Notes: generated by a model from the sequence alone, not told the origin. Positions 11,331 through 23,289 are shown, numbered from the stretch's first letter. The stretch is DNA of 64,000 bases from Ahaetulla prasina (GCF_028640845.1 NC_080540.1:260846458-260910457); one strand, 5' to 3'. Numbers and translations are program-made.

Positions 11331-11547
11331 ACCCATGGTTTAAGCCAAACAGCAAAGAGGTACTGCAGGCAGAAACACCAAGTAATCTGGATAGGCAGGT
11401 GCAGTCAGTTCTGAATGTAGTTACACTCTACATAAAAGGTCACATTTGTACCTTGAAAGTTCTTTTGACTCATTATTGCCTGTAAAAGGACAGGTAGCCT
11501 GTAAAAGGACAGGTGGGACATATTTTTCCACTTTAGTATATATAAGC

Positions 11548-11727
11548 TGTAATCCATTCATGAAAAAAAAATTAGATCTGGGTGTTATCATACTTATGCT
11601 AGTTATATTTAGATTAAAAGTTTTGGAAGGTATTCTATATGGGTCTTTGAAGATACTTAAGGAATTTCAACTGTTGCAAAATAAAGCTGTTTGCGTGCTT
11701 ATTGGAGTAATAGCTTGCATGTACTAG
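11548..11727 (+). pseudogene. Possible old LINE C-terminal fragment
   Basis: The frame includes LDLGVIILMLVIFRLKV, then LYGSLKILKEFQLLQNKAVC and VLIGV. The LQLLQNKAVRVL-like block resembles the post-RT region of L2-type LINEs (LQLVQNAAARLL). There is no other support and the copy is very short. Confidence 0.25.
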
Positions 11728-12670
11728 TTGTATAAAGTGCCAGGACAGTTCCAGAACTCACTCAAAGCATGAAACATGTAAAGCGATTAATGATTTGATG
11801 CCAAACATTTTGAAGAATTATATGTATTCACAGAACTGCTTGTTTTTTTTAAGATAAGTATCAGAGGCATTGCTTCATCAGCTAGGTTGGTGAGCCCCAA
11901 TAATATCCCACAAGTCTTTTATACTGGCACTCAAGGAATGCTTAGTTGGCTACTTTGATTGGCTTGAAAAACAAACTTGCATCAAATGAATGTATATTAG
12001 TATGCTGCTGTTTTATTGATATTTTTGGTGTTATATTGTACCATATTCATGAAGTTTTATTTCTGAATTTATATTATTATATTTTTGTCTATGTTTTTAT
12101 TTTATTCATTACCTCAGATAGTCTTTGTTCCAAATGAAAGGAAGCATCAAAATTAGTGGAAAAAATAAATCTCTGGTTTTTTGACAATTAAATCATTGAG
12201 GTTCTGTAATTTTTTTTAAAAGCAAGAAATATTCAGAAATTTATTTAGCTTATGGAATAGATTGCATAGATTACAGTAGTAAAAATATATAAAAAGAGCA
12301 CATAATACTGTGGTACACAGATGATGGAAATATGTACTCAATTTTGTAATGTATGAGGAATTTAAGAAGTTATATATAAGTTATAGGTTACATTTTGAGA
12401 TACATTGGTCCATCAGATTGGAATAAGTATCCTATATATTAATATTTAGGCCATTTATCCAATTTATCCAATTATAACCTGTAATGAAATACCCTTTCCC
12501 AGTATAACCCTTGTGAGTATAAAAATGTTTAAGTGTTCAGTGCAGTTCCTCTCTGAAATTCAAGAATATCTACTTTAAAGCTTCATTGGTTTTTGGAAAT
12601 CGGCATTGATGATGTCAGACTTATGTTTCTGTATTCATTTACAAAAAGCCTGGCTTGTTTGCTCCATTGG
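11728..12670. other. AT-rich non-coding DNA, nothing recognised
   Basis: No gene, RNA gene or repeat family recognised; short frames lack domains. Confidence 0.5.
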
Positions 12671-12739
12671 CTGTAAACCACCCTGAGTCCTTCGAGAGAA
12701 GGGCGGTATAGAAATTAAACTAAACTAAACTAAATTAAA
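12671..12739 (+). repeat. L2-type 3' tail fragment (L2 or L2-tailed SINE)
   Basis: CTGTAAACCACCCTGAGTCC, then GAGAGAAGGGCGGTATAGAA, followed by an A-rich (ACTAA)n stretch. This is the same conserved tail as at 1190-1230 and 35825-35870, with a hairpin-forming CCGCCCT/AGGGCGG core. The body is missing, so the parent could be the LINE or a SINE. Confidence 0.75.
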
Positions 12740-12747
12740 CATTAGAA

Positions 12748-13082
12748 CAGGGTGTCAAACTCAATTTCATTGAGGGCTGCATCAGGATTGTGTTTGACCT
12801 TGGGGGGTTAAGGTGGGTCTGGCCAGGGTGGGCGTGGCCAGCTCAAGCTGTCTCAGATCGGGGGTTCAAGTGCTTTACCAGCAAAACAGGCTCCTCATCT
12901 CCGTTTTTGTCTGTGATGGCTCCTGCAACCATCCACAGCCGCATGTGTCTCTCCCAAGGTCCATTTTTGCTGGCAGAGGCACCACGGGCTGGTCCTTCAC
13001 TGTTTCCAGGGCTGCCCCGTGGGCTGGATCTAAGCATCCTGTGGACCGGATCTGGCCCTGGGCCATGAGTTTGACACCCCTG
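12748..13082. mobile_element. Non-autonomous hAT element (335 bp), tGTCAAACTC type
   Basis: The terminal inverted repeats are CAGGGTGTCAAACTC and GAGTTTGACACCCCTG. The flanking octamers CATTAGAA (12740-12747) and CTTTAGAG (13083-13090) agree at six of eight positions and fit the nTnTAGAn preference of hAT insertions. The left arm continues as AATTTCATTGAGGGCTGCAT, found again at 16.8 kb. The GC-rich interior gives rise to several overlapping frames that do not resemble proteins. Confidence 0.85.
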
Positions 13083-13675
13083 CTTTAGAGTGTAGAAAAA
13101 AAATGGCAAATGTGACGCATGTTACAGTGGACAAAGAATAAATAAATGAAAACTTATCAAACATACCAACAGTCAGTGTTTAGGGTTGCTTCATGTCTAG
13201 TCTCCGGGTTTCCGTTATGTGATCTAGCTGTTGTAGGCTGGGTATAAGTGACTATTTGTAATTCACCAAAAAAGGCTAATGAAATGAAGTATCATTGCCC
13301 AAGATATTAGGCAAATCATTAAGGCACATGAAATCGGTTTCGTTAGAAGTGGTGGTTCATCATTTTATTTTGGGAAATAAGCCTGTCTTTGCTTACAAAA
13401 ATAATCATGAATCTAACGAAAGAGACTGCAGTTCAAAAAAAGCTCAAGCCCTTGAGCTTTAAACAATTCATTAGGCTGTTCATAATTCTTCAGTAAGAGG
13501 CTATCAAGGCAATCCTTCTAGAAAGAATTCTAAATTTATCATTCTAAGGATATTTAAAGAGTCTTTTTGGTTTCAGTGAAGGTTTAAATCTTTGGCTATG
13601 AATCTATAGTAAGGACTGTTGAAGTAGCTCAGTTTTTAGACCTTTATGCTATTATTTTTATGTAAGAAGTAAATA
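13083..13675. other. AT-rich non-coding DNA, nothing recognised
   Basis: No recognisable feature between the hAT element and the next LINE. Confidence 0.5.
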
Positions 13676-14872
13676 AAAATATTTATTTATTTTATTTGTC
13701 ACAACAGTATATGTAAGCATAAGCATGAAAATAACTGTATAATATATAAGCATATATATAAGCATAAGTATGTAATAACTATATTAATAGGATATAATGA
13801 AAGGAAACAATAGGACAGGAACGGTAGGCACGTTTGTGCTCTTATGCACGCCCTTTACAGACCTCTTAGGAACTTATTGGGTGGGAGACATTCAATTGTA
13901 TTAATGTCTGAAATACGGTATGGGTTCCAGATAGACAAACTGTATTCAAGAATTGGTCTAGCAACTGTTTTATATGCTCTGGTTAGTAGTGTAGGGTTTC
14001 TGGAGAAGAAGCTACGTAAGATTAGGTTTACAACTCTTAAAGCCTTTTTTGCTATGTAGTTGCAGTGGGCTTTGGCACTTAGATCATTGGATATGAAAAC
14101 TCCAAGGTCTTTAATAGGGTGGGGGTCATCTGTAAGGTAATGTCCATCGAGTTTGTATTTAGTGTTTAGATTCTTTTTTCCAATGTGTAAGACAGAGCAT
14201 TTGCTGGTTGAGATTTGGAGTTGCCAAGTTTTTGGCCTTTCCGACACAAAGTCAAGATCTTTTTGAAGGGTAGCTGTATTTTTGGTAGTTTTAAATAGTT
14301 TGACATCGTCAGCAAAAAGAACACAATTACTTTTAATATGGTCACAGAGATCATTAATGTATAATATGAAGAGTGTTGGTCCAAGAACACTGCCTTGGGG
14401 AACGCCGCTATTAACAGGAACAGGATTTGATAGGGCACTGCCTATTTTGACCATTTGTTGTCTGTTTGACAGGAACGCTGATATCCAATTGTGGAGGGGT
14501 CCTGAGATGCCGTAGGATTTTAGTTTTAGGAGAAGTTTGTCATGTACCACTGAGTCAAAAGCTTTACAGAAGTCTATGTAAATTGCATCTATTGTTTTGC
14601 CTTGATCAAGATTTGTAGTCCATATGTTTTTGCAGTAAAGAAGTTGTAAGTTACATGATATTTTTTTTCTGAAACCAAATTGTTTATTAGAGAGTAGATT
14701 GTTTGTTTCTAGGTGGAGGATAATGGATTGGTTGATGATAGATTCCATAACTTTACAGGTGACGCAGCATAGAGAGATTGGTCTGTAATTTTCAATTAAG
14801 CTGGGGTCTCCTTTTTTGAAGATTGGGATAACCATGGCTAGTGACCAAAGTTTGGGAAGGGAACTGGTCGTG
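13676..14872 (-). mobile_element. CR1-group LINE, copy 2, with internal deletion
   Basis: Minus-strand copy of the family described at 5.0 kb. The 3' end (TTATTTGTCACAACAGTATA read on the plus strand) is at 13676-13712 and the truncated 5' end is near 14872. It reaches further 5' than copy 1 and includes the RT finger region. Relative to the copy at 19.6 kb, roughly 350 bp of the C-terminal coding region is missing around 13885-13895: the frame jumps from the INTIE block straight to the terminal FLRGL. Confidence 0.85.
13855..14835 (-). pseudogene. Reverse transcriptase ORF (326 aa) with all RT motifs, C-terminus deleted
   Basis: This is the longest intact frame of its family in the window. 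From the first methionine the RT fingers read VIPIFKKGDPSLIENYRPIS (residues 2-21). Motif A is YIDFCKAFD (catalytic D about 88), motif B is SGVPQGSVLGPTLF (about 143-156), and motif C is FADDVKLF (about 174-181). The thumb region follows with KDLGVFISNDLSAKAHCN and RPILEYSLSIWNPYRI. The C-terminal domain is lost by an in-frame or nearly in-frame deletion that still ends at the family stop. The upstream sequence is LINE-like (LPKLWSLA before the methionine), so the start shown is only where the open frame has its first ATG. Endonuclease is absent. It is not a host gene. Confidence 0.85.
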
Positions 14873-16734
14873 AAGAAAAAAATAACTAGTTGGTGTTTTT
14901 TTTAAAAAAAATATTCACTGTAAATACCAGTCTATTGCACAAAAAGTTTCCTTGCATGCCATTTTTGCTATTCTTTGTAATTTTACAAAGAATAGACATG
15001 AAACAGAAAATATAAAACTCCTTAAAATATGTGGGATTAGTTGGAAAATATAAACACATTTTCTTGAATTGAGTTTTAGGCCTAGTGATGGTTTCAAATC
15101 ATTTACATTTCTGAAATGAAAGTCAAAGAAGCATAACAAACGAGCAAGAGAAGAATGAAATTTTGACCTCATTAGAACTGGTAAAGAAATGTTAAAATAT
15201 TGAAAGTTGATCATATATAATGCAATGGATTAAGATATTTGTAAGATATGTACTTACTACTGCTCTGTGATGGACAAAGTATCTAATGTACTTTAAATAG
15301 TAAACCAGTCAATTTTTTAAAAAGATCTATAATTTTAATCAAAACTTTGTTTCACTCATTGAAATTCTGTTATTGCTGCTTACAAACATTAAAGTCAATC
15401 AAAACTTCAGTAGCTTGTGAAATCAATATTCTTAATATGTCTGCACTGCAGTGCTTCAAATTTTAGACTAATAGATCACACCCATATTGATTTCTATGAG
15501 AAATGTTACTCTTTTTATAAAATATTTTTTAAAAAAACAGCAGAGATTGTTAGTTTGGAATTTTGAAGGAGATATATAAAAATTGGTTATTGACTAAATT
15601 GCTTGGGGTGACCTTAGGCATATACAATAAACATGAATCACGGAGGTATTATTCAATACTACCTTAGTCCCTTAAACCTGGTATAAGTCAATAACCTATT
15701 ATAACAATGCAAAATATGATATAAAATATATGAACACATTGGTATACATTTCTCTCCAGTCTAGGGACTATTCATAATATTCATAAATATTGAACTGTTG
15801 CTAATAATTTTCTGATTAAATGTAGAGAATTAAGTTTTCAAGCAGTGAAAACTGCTTTTTAAGTTTTACTTAAACTTTAAAAACTTAAAGTTTTTTAAGT
15901 GAAACTTAAGCAGAATATCTTGATTTTTAGAAGTTTATTTAATTGGTTGTAACTGCTTTACTTTTTTTGATGGGAGGAAAGATGTGGGGGAGAAGTGAGT
16001 TGAAAATGTGGGTACAGAATAAGGGTATAAAAATTATCCTCAAAGATGGAATAATGGGAGAGTGGGAATAAACCAATTCCTTTTTTGTAATATGGGTCCA
16101 GATGTAGAACATGATCCATGGATCCTTTTTATAAAGAAAAAGATGTTTTTTTTCAATTCTAAGGATATTGATTAAAAATAGATAACCATGACATCTAGTT
16201 TGACTCTCACTTAAATATTAAAACAATTTCAGGCTGATGTTTTTAACTTAAAAATTTAAAAACTGCAGATAAGTTATTAGAGCAGAATGAAAATATAAGA
16301 CAACTAGATACGTTAGATAAAGGTCACATCAGGATAAGACCTTTCATTTCCTTGGTGGCTTAAATGTAACAATCAGTTGCAGTTAATCTTATTTAGTGAA
16401 TACTAAAGCCACTATTTGTTCATTTTTTGGACTGCTGATAGGTAACCGTACCAACAAATACTTTCTCAACACTAAAAGCTCCTCCTGTTGTTTTTTTTAA
16501 AAAAAGGTCAGAATATTTTTCTTTCTTATTTTCTTATTATTTTCCATTTGCACAGCTTTGGGGTGATTCAAAATTAATTTTCCCACTTAAACTTCACAGT
16601 GTTTTGGTAATATGTGTATTAGTGACAATCATAGAAGCAAAATTGTTCTGAATCTTATTCTGTTCTGTTATTCTATCTATGATCAGATGTTTCCATCACA
16701 TCAAGACCACAGGTAGTCCAGAATGATATGGGAT
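14873..16734. other. AT-rich non-coding DNA, nothing recognised
   Basis: About 1.9 kb without a recognised gene or repeat. There is a local inverted pair around 15835-15910 built from AAGTTTTACTTAAA-like words, which looks like AT-rich slippage. Nothing else stands out. Confidence 0.5.
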
Positions 16735-16793
16735 CACCTGTCATAGGTAAAGGTTTGGATTAGAAGACCTCCAGGGTCCCTCCAACCCTATTA
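16735..16793 (+). repeat. CR1 3' UTR fragment, split by a hAT element
   Basis: TTAGAAGACCTCCAGGGTCC, then CTCCAACCCTATTATTCTATG, is the extreme 3' end of the chicken-type CR1 seen at 8.5 and 25.7 kb. Its terminal TTCTATGT was the target of the hAT at 16802-17153, and the tail resumes at 17162 as TTCTAATTCT. Confidence 0.8.
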
Positions 16794-16801
16794 TTCTATG
16801 T

Positions 16802-17153
16802 CAGGGGTATCAAACTCGATTTCATTGAGGGCTGCATCAGGGTTGTGTTTGACCTGTGGGGGGCAGGGGTATGTGGCCAGCTTGACCTCGTGTCAGGGGT
16901 GCCTGTGGTAGCCCGAGTGCTCTGCCAGCAAAAATGGGCTCCCCAGCTCCATTTTTGGTTGCAACAGTTCCTGCAACCCTCTGTCAGTGAAAATGGAACT
17001 CTGGAGGGTCACCCGTGGCCCTCTCAAGCTCCATTTTTGCTGGTAGAGGCAACTGCGGGTCGGTCCTTTGCTGTTTCCAGGGCGGTCCTTGGGCCAGATC
17101 TAAGCATCCCGCAGGCCGGATCCAGCCCCGAGACTTTGAATTTGACACGCCTA
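16802..17153. mobile_element. Non-autonomous hAT element (352 bp) nested in a CR1 tail
   Basis: The ends are CAGGGGTATCAAACTCG and GAATTTGACACGCCTA. They are flanked by a perfect 8-bp duplication TTCTATGT at 16794-16801 and 17154-17161. The left arm and the CATTTTTGCTGG interior repeats match the 12.7 kb copy. Two overlapping GC-rich frames inside do not resemble transposase. Confidence 0.9.
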
Positions 17154-17266
17154 TTCTATGTTCTAATTCTTATGATTGGGTAGTAATGACTGAAGGAACT
17201 CCCTTCAAAATACATCTATTTCTACTGAAATTTGGAAATGCAAAAAATAATTTTGTTTTGATTTTA

Positions 17267-18441
17267 TAGAATAGAATTCTTTATTGGCCAAGTGTGATTG
17301 GACACGTGAGGAATTTGTCTTTGGTGCATATGCTCTCAGTGTACATAAAAAGACAAGATTCATTCATCAAGAATCACAAGGCACAATACCAGTGACAGTC
17401 ATACCATACAATAAGCAATCAAATCATACTAGGAAACAATCAATATCAATATAAATCTCAAGGATGCAAGCAGCAAAGTTACAGTCATGCAGTCACAAGT
17501 GGGAGAAGGTGGGCGACAGGAATGATGAGAAGACCAATAGCAATAGTAATGCAGCCTAATGTGAATAGTTTGACAATATTGAGGGAATTATTTGTTTAGT
17601 AGAGTGATGACGTTCGGGGAAAACCTGTTCTTGTATCTAGTTGTCTTGGTGTGCAGTGCTCTATAGCGTCGTTTTGAGGGTAGGAGTTGAAACAATTTAT
17701 GTCCAGGATGCAAGGGGTCTGTAAATATTTTCACAGCCCTCTTTTTGACTCGTGCAGTATACAGGTCCTCAATGGAAAGCAGATTGGTAGCAATTGATTT
17801 TTCTGCAGTTCTAATTATCCTCTGAAGTCTGTGTCTGTCTTGTTGGGTTGCAGAACCAAACCAGACAATTATAGAGGTGCAGAAGACAGACTCAATAATT
17901 CCTCTGTAGAACTGTATCAGCAGCTCCGTGGGCAGTTTGAGCTTCCTGAGTTGGTGCAGAAAGAACATTCTTTGTTGTGCTTTTTTGATGATGTTTTTGA
18001 TGTTGGGTGTCCATTTTAGGTCATGATATATAGTAGAACCTAGAAATTTGAAGGTCTCTACTGTTCTACTGTACACCTCTACTGTAAAAGGTGGTAATAT
18101 GGGAGGGTTTCTCCTAAAGTCTACCACCATTTCTATGGTTTTGAGTGTGTTCATTTTCAGATTATTCCAGTCATACCACGATGCTAGCTGTTCAACGTCC
18201 CATCTTTATGCGGATTCATCTTTGTCTCAAATGAGACTAATCAATGTTGTATCATCTGCAAACTTCAGTAATTTAACAGATGGATTGTTCAAGATGCAGT
18301 CATTGGTATATAGAGAGGAGAGAAGTGGAGAAAGTACACATCCTTGGGGTGGCCTTGTGCTAATTGTACAGGTATCTGATGTGATTTTGCTTAGCTTCAC
18401 CAGCTTCCTGTCTGTTAGGATATAGGTTATATTGTCATACA
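17267..18441 (-). mobile_element. Rex1-like LINE, copy 1, 5'-truncated
   Basis: On the minus strand the frame at 18227-18442 has RT motifs B and C: PPQGCVLSPLLSSLYTNDC and LLKFADDTTLISLI. After a frame break near 18160-18226, the frame at 17588-18154 continues with TIEMVVDFRRNPP, FKFLGSTIYHDLKW, IIESVFCTSIIVWFGSAT and KLFQLLPSKRRYRALHTKT. The 3' UTR ends with a segment matching TTGGCCAATAAAG and one or two ATTCT units at 17267. These motifs, including the ST[RG]PPQGCVLSPL and VDFRR blocks, fit the Rex1 (Rex-Babar) branch of the CR1 group as I know it from fish. The first RT half and the endonuclease are missing. The same family occurs at 38.3 and 41.6 kb. Confidence 0.8.
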
Positions 18442-19590
18442 ATATAACATTTAACCCAAAGAAACATGAGAATGGGAAAAGGTAAAAAATGTTATGCTCA
18501 TTTAATCAGATAAAAATTTAGCTGTATTAAGTGGGTTTTACCACTAAGTCTTAACTAAACATTCATAGGCTTCAATCTTAGCATTATTAAATACTAATGA
18601 TTAAATTATCTTTATATCCTGTTAAAAAGTGTATGATTTTTTGCATAAGGCTCTTTCATGCAAGCTTAAAATACAAAATGAAATCAAATATTTATATGAT
18701 CCTAATTTTCTGACAGCATTTTTTCCAATATAATTTAGGAAAATGTGAAGAAGTATTTAAAATACTGAAATATTTTAATTCTTAGATAATACCAGTTTCT
18801 CTTCACCATGCAATAACATGGTCCTAAAGGTTCTCCTTTATGTGTTTGGTTATTTATTTTAAACTATATAATAGTGTGCCATTGAATCAATGTTTACCTC
18901 TTCTGCTATTGCATTGACTACCAATGTCAGAGGTTGTAAAATATAAAAGTGATTCTTTTCGGCTTCATTTTCCATTGTATCAGTATTTCTTCTCATAATA
19001 TTCTTCTCATCACCATTATCTAGTGATGAGACTCCAGACCAGCACAATCTCAGAACAGTAACTTATTTTCTTTCATCTGTCCTGTTATTAATAGGAACCA
19101 ATGACGAAGTTTTAGTGCCAATATGCATCCTATGTATTTTGGAAAATGGCTATATATGTTTCCATGTTCTTATTCTAAGACACATAGATCTAGTCACACT
19201 TAAAAATTCATTACCCACATTTGAAGTCATTAATTGATTGAAAACAAGAACTGATAAACAGCTCAAACAAAACCTTTATTTTACTTATGTTCCAGAGAAA
19301 ATTTGGCATTGTAGAGATCTATAGTACCCAAGGTGCATGACCAAGATGCATACAAAATGAAGTCCAATAATGTGCAGGTTTCACACATGACAATATAAAT
19401 GCTACATAAAGGGAAACACATTTTCCTCATTCTAGTTTTCTTCATGGACCTTACAGACCATTTCTCCACAAAACCTCAACAGCTAACTGTAATTACTATC
19501 CATGTTTGTCCACTATGTAAATATGCAGTTCTGTTACCATTGAACTTTCTGGAGATACTAATATAGCAGAACCCCAAGCATAATCTTTGA
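18442..19590. other. AT-rich non-coding DNA, nothing recognised
   Basis: No recognised feature. Frames at 18859-19047 and 19281-19469 show no domain. Confidence 0.5.
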
Positions 19591-19623
19591 TAAAGCTTTC
19601 ACTACCAGTTCCCTTCCTAAACT

Positions 19624-20941
19624 TTGGTCACTAGCCACAGTCATCCCAATCTTCAAAAAAGGAGACCCCAGCTTAGTCAAAAATTACAGACCAATCTCTC
19701 TGTGCTGCGTCACCTGCAAAGTCTGGAATCAATCATCAACCAATCCATCACCTCACACTTAAAAACAAACAATCTACTCTCTAATAAACAATTTGGTTTC
19801 AGGAAAAAATTATCATGCAACTTACAACATATGGACTACAAATCTTGATCAAGGCAAAACAATAGATGCAATCTACAAAGCTTTTGACTCAGTAGTACAT
19901 GATAAACTTCTCCTAAAACTAAAATCCTATGGCATTTCAGGACCCCTTCACAAATGGATATCTGCTTTTCTGTCTAACAGACAACAAGTGGTCAAAATTG
20001 GCAATGCTCTATCAAATCCTGTTCCTGTCAAGAGCGGCGTTCCTCAAGGCAGCGTTCTTGGACCAACACTCTTCATACTATACATAAATGATCTTTGTGA
20101 CCATATCTCAAGTAATTGTGTTCTCTTTGCTGACGATGTCAAACTATTTAACACCACAGTCAATACATCTACCATTCAAAAAGATCTTGATCATCTAACC
20201 GTTTGGTCTAAAACTTGGCAACTCCAAATCTCAACCAGCAAATGCTCAGTCTTACATATTGGAAAAAAGAACCCAAATACTAAGTACATACTTGATGGAC
20301 ATTACCTTGCAGATGATCCCCACCCTGTTAAAGACCTTGGAGTTTTCATGTCAAATGATCTAAGTGCCAAAGCCCACTGCAACTACATAGCAAAAAAGGC
20401 TCTAAGAGTTGTAAACCTAATCTTGCGTAGCTTCTTTTCCAAAAACACTACACTACTAACCAGAGCATATAAAACATTTGCTAGACCAATTCTAGAATAC
20501 AGCTCGCCTGTCTGGAACCCTCACCACATCTCTGACATCAATACAATTGAACGTGTCCAGAAATATTTTACAAGAAGAGTTCTCCATTCCTCTGAAAACA
20601 ACAAAATACCTTATCCCACCAGACTTGAAATCCTAGGCTTAGAAAACTTGGAACTCCGTCGCCTTCGACAAGACCTAAGTTTAACTCATAGAATCATCTA
20701 TTGTAATGTCCTTCCTGTTAAAGACTACTTCAGCTTTAATTGCAATAATACAAGAGCAACCAATAGATTTAAACTTAATGTTAACCGCTTTAATCTAGAT
20801 TGCAGAAAATATGACTTCTGTAACAGAATCATCAGTGCTTGGAATACTTTACCTGACTCTGTGGTCTCTTCCCATAATCCCAAAAGCTTTAACCAAAAAC
20901 TTTCTACTATTGACCTCACCCCATTCCTAAGACGACCATAA
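19624..20941 (+). pseudogene. Reverse transcriptase ORF with damaged motif A
   Basis: The first frame (19624-19848) has the fingers region with LLSNKQFGFRKKLSCN. A small deletion in this region, where copy 2 reads LLYCKN, shifts the frame. From 19793 a 382-residue frame runs uninterrupted to the natural stop at 20941, through motif B (KSGVPQGSVLGPTLF), motif C (FADDVKLF), the thumb, and the C-terminal end DLTPFLRRP. In motif A the sequence reads AIYKAFDSVVHD where copy 2 reads AIYIDFCKAFDSVVHD. The four missing residues include the catalytic aspartate, so polymerase activity is not expected despite the long open frame. Confidence 0.85.
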
Positions 20942-21106
20942 GGGGCGTGCATAAGAGCACAAACGTGCCTACCGTTCCTGTCCTATTGTTTTTCTTTTTC
21001 TTCTTCTTATATATATATATATGCTTATTCCTCCTAATATTTACTCATATATATGTTTATACACTATATAATCTTTTTTGTATACTTATATATATTGTTG
21101 TGACAA

Positions 21107-21108
21107 AA

Positions 21109-21155
<47 letters not shown>

Positions 21156-21157
21156 AT
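21107..21157 (+). repeat. (AAAT)n tail of LINE copy 3
   Basis: About a dozen AAAT units directly follow the LINE 3' end. Shorter versions terminate copies 1, 2 and 4, and the L2 at 35.9 kb. Confidence 0.9.
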
Positions 21158-21847
21158 ATTCAAAATTCATGAGAAATAATTCAATGTATCAGCAGATATT
21201 CCAAATTCTCACAATTAATTCCTAATGAAACCTGGATATAATGAAACAAAGAAGATGATGAAGATCCAGAGAAGATGCAACAGATTCTCTTCCCCAAAAT
21301 TATTTCTTATGATTGCAGAGAGTTAGATGGCATATACATTTAATAAATTACGATTTGTTGCCCAGATCAGCCAGACATTCAAACTGGATTTGGCATTTTT
21401 ATCCACCTACACAGACTTTCCCAAGGACCTGGGATAGCCTATGTTGATGTTTTATGGTGTTAAACCTATTGTCACAGGCTCTGAGCTGTTATGTGGCAGG
21501 TGCCTGTCTGTTTGAATGCTAAATTCCTAGAACACTTTACCTTTTTATTCTATTACTTTCTCTATTTAATGGTCCCATCAGTTCTTGCTTGCAGAAAATT
21601 GTAGTTCTTACAGATCACCCAATGCACCATTGTTGCTACTTTTTGTCATGCCACTAATTGTAGTCAGTCTGTGCGATCTTCTTGCAGCAGCTTACCAAAT
21701 GGACCAGTGTTTCTTCAGCTTCTTTGCATAGGCGGCAGTTACTATCTATTGCTGTCTTCTCAATTCTGGATTATTATTATTATTGTTGTTATTTCAATTA
21801 TTCTTCTCTGAATTGTTCTAAGATTGAAGTCATCAATTGATTGGATA
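21158..21847. other. Non-coding DNA, nothing recognised
   Basis: Contains a short (ATT)n run near 21773-21787; otherwise no repeat or gene recognised. Confidence 0.5.
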
Positions 21848-22352
21848 TTTATTTTATTTTATTTTATTTATTTATTTGTCACAACAGTATATATAAGTAT
21901 AAGTATGAAATAACTATACAAATTGGATACAATCAACATTAGGACAGGAATGGTAGGCACGCTGGTGCTCTTATGCACGCCCCTTACAGACCTCTTAGGA
22001 ATGGGGTGAGGTCAATAGTAGATAGTCTTTGATTAAAGCTTTGGGGATTTTGGGAAGAGACCACGGAGTCAGGTAGTGCATTCCAGGCATTAATAACTCT
22101 GTTATTGAAGTCATATTTTCTACAACCAAGATTGGGGCAGTTCACTTTAAGTTTAAATCTATTGTGTGCTCGTGTATTGTTGCGATTGAAGCTGAAGTAG
22201 TCTTCAACAGGAAGGACATTGTAGCAGATGATTCTCTGAGTTAAACTCAGGTCATGCCGAAGGCAGCGGAGTTCTAAATTTTCTAAACCCAGGATTTCAA
22301 GTCTGGTGGCATAAGGTATTTTGTTGTGGTCAGAGGAGTGGAGAACTCCTTG
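21848..22352 (-). mobile_element. CR1-group LINE, copy 4, short 3' fragment
   Basis: Begins on the plus strand with TTTATTTTATTTATTTATTT and TGTCACAACAGTATATATAA, the inverted 3' tail of the family. The frame 21984-22355 encodes only the C-terminal region (LEILGLENLELRCLRHDLSL, CRKYDFNNRV and DLTPFLRGL at the end). It is strongly 5'-truncated, with the break at about 22352 inside the block preceding LHSSDHNKIPYATR. Confidence 0.85.
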
Positions 22353-23289
22353 CAAGAGTAGGTTACTAGATCTAGTGACTAGTCATTAGAAGTCTAGTGA
22401 ACAAAGTTACAAGAACAAAGATAAATTGGAGAAAGTCTATTTCAGGGTTGTAGGTATTTTTGCTGAGTGTTTTCCTGTTTAAATAGTAGATGTTTGAATA
22501 CAAGTAACAAAGGGTATGATATTCATTGAAAGAGTGAGCTTTTGCAGAATATTTTGAAAGGGCTCAAATATCCCAAAAGTGATTCAATTGCAAAATATCT
22601 TCCTACAGAAAATTAGATTAGCCTCATTTCTGATCATTTTCAGTAAACCGTGAAAACACTTTTAATCTATTTGGGTTTTACTGCTTTTTAATATAAAAAC
22701 TATTTTAACTCCACTTTATTTTGATCTCTTGTTAAATCTAAAAGATAATTTAGATATGTTTCTATTAAACACATACATATATATGTACAGTTAGGCTAGA
22801 TTTCTTTCAGTGAGTTGGAAATGGATGATTTTGTACATTCGAATGATGGACACCTAATGTGATGGAAAGAACAGTAGGAATTGGGAAGAGATGGTCTGTT
22901 AAAAGGGAAATTACAGAAAAGATAAAAAGATGAGAAAGAAACATAAAATAACCCCACGTTTCTTTTGTTTGGTATAAAATGTAATAGAGAAAAATTCTGA
23001 CAGGCTTTTAGGATTCTGTTATTATACCCCACAATGATAAAAACCATTCCTGAAATTCCTCCTGCTCCGTTTGTTTGTCCTTGCATACTACAAATGGGTG
23101 GTATGGAAGTATATAAATTGTGATCCAACTAGTGTCCATAGTTAGAATTCTACTCCAGCAAAGTAGAATCACTCAAGACAAGCAAAATAATAGAGCAAGC
23201 TCGGACAAGGCAAGGTCAAATACCCTGATAATAGATCATACACTTGCTAGAACTTTTTCTGCTTGGCACTAGTGGAAAGGTCTAACTAA
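22353..23289. other. Non-coding DNA, nothing recognised
   Basis: The minus-strand frame at 22796-23128 (110 aa) has no recognisable domain and I do not take it as a gene. No repeat recognised. Confidence 0.45.

Larger units (their letters stand above)
19591..21157 (+). mobile_element. CR1-group LINE, copy 3, longest 3' segment
   Basis: Same family as the copies at 5.0 and 13.7 kb. It covers the RT fingers to the 3' end and closes with GTTGTGACAAAATAAATAAA and an (AAAT)n run to 21157. It is the most complete C-terminus in the window. Flanks show no clear target duplication. Confidence 0.85.

Noticed and set aside
12790..13109. Several overlapping GC-rich frames
   Set aside because: They lie within a non-coding hAT element and occur on both strands because stop codons are rare in GC-rich DNA.
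13855..14835. 326-codon open frame as a possible host gene
   Set aside because: RT motifs A, B and C and the family 3' UTR show a LINE copy.
18425..18450. Short palindrome TTATATTGTCATACAATATAA as a regulatory site
   Set aside because: It lies at the 5' break of a LINE copy in AT-rich DNA and is likely a chance or junction feature.
22796..23128. 110-codon minus-strand frame as a gene
   Set aside because: No domain, no splice or promoter context, composition of AT-rich non-coding DNA.
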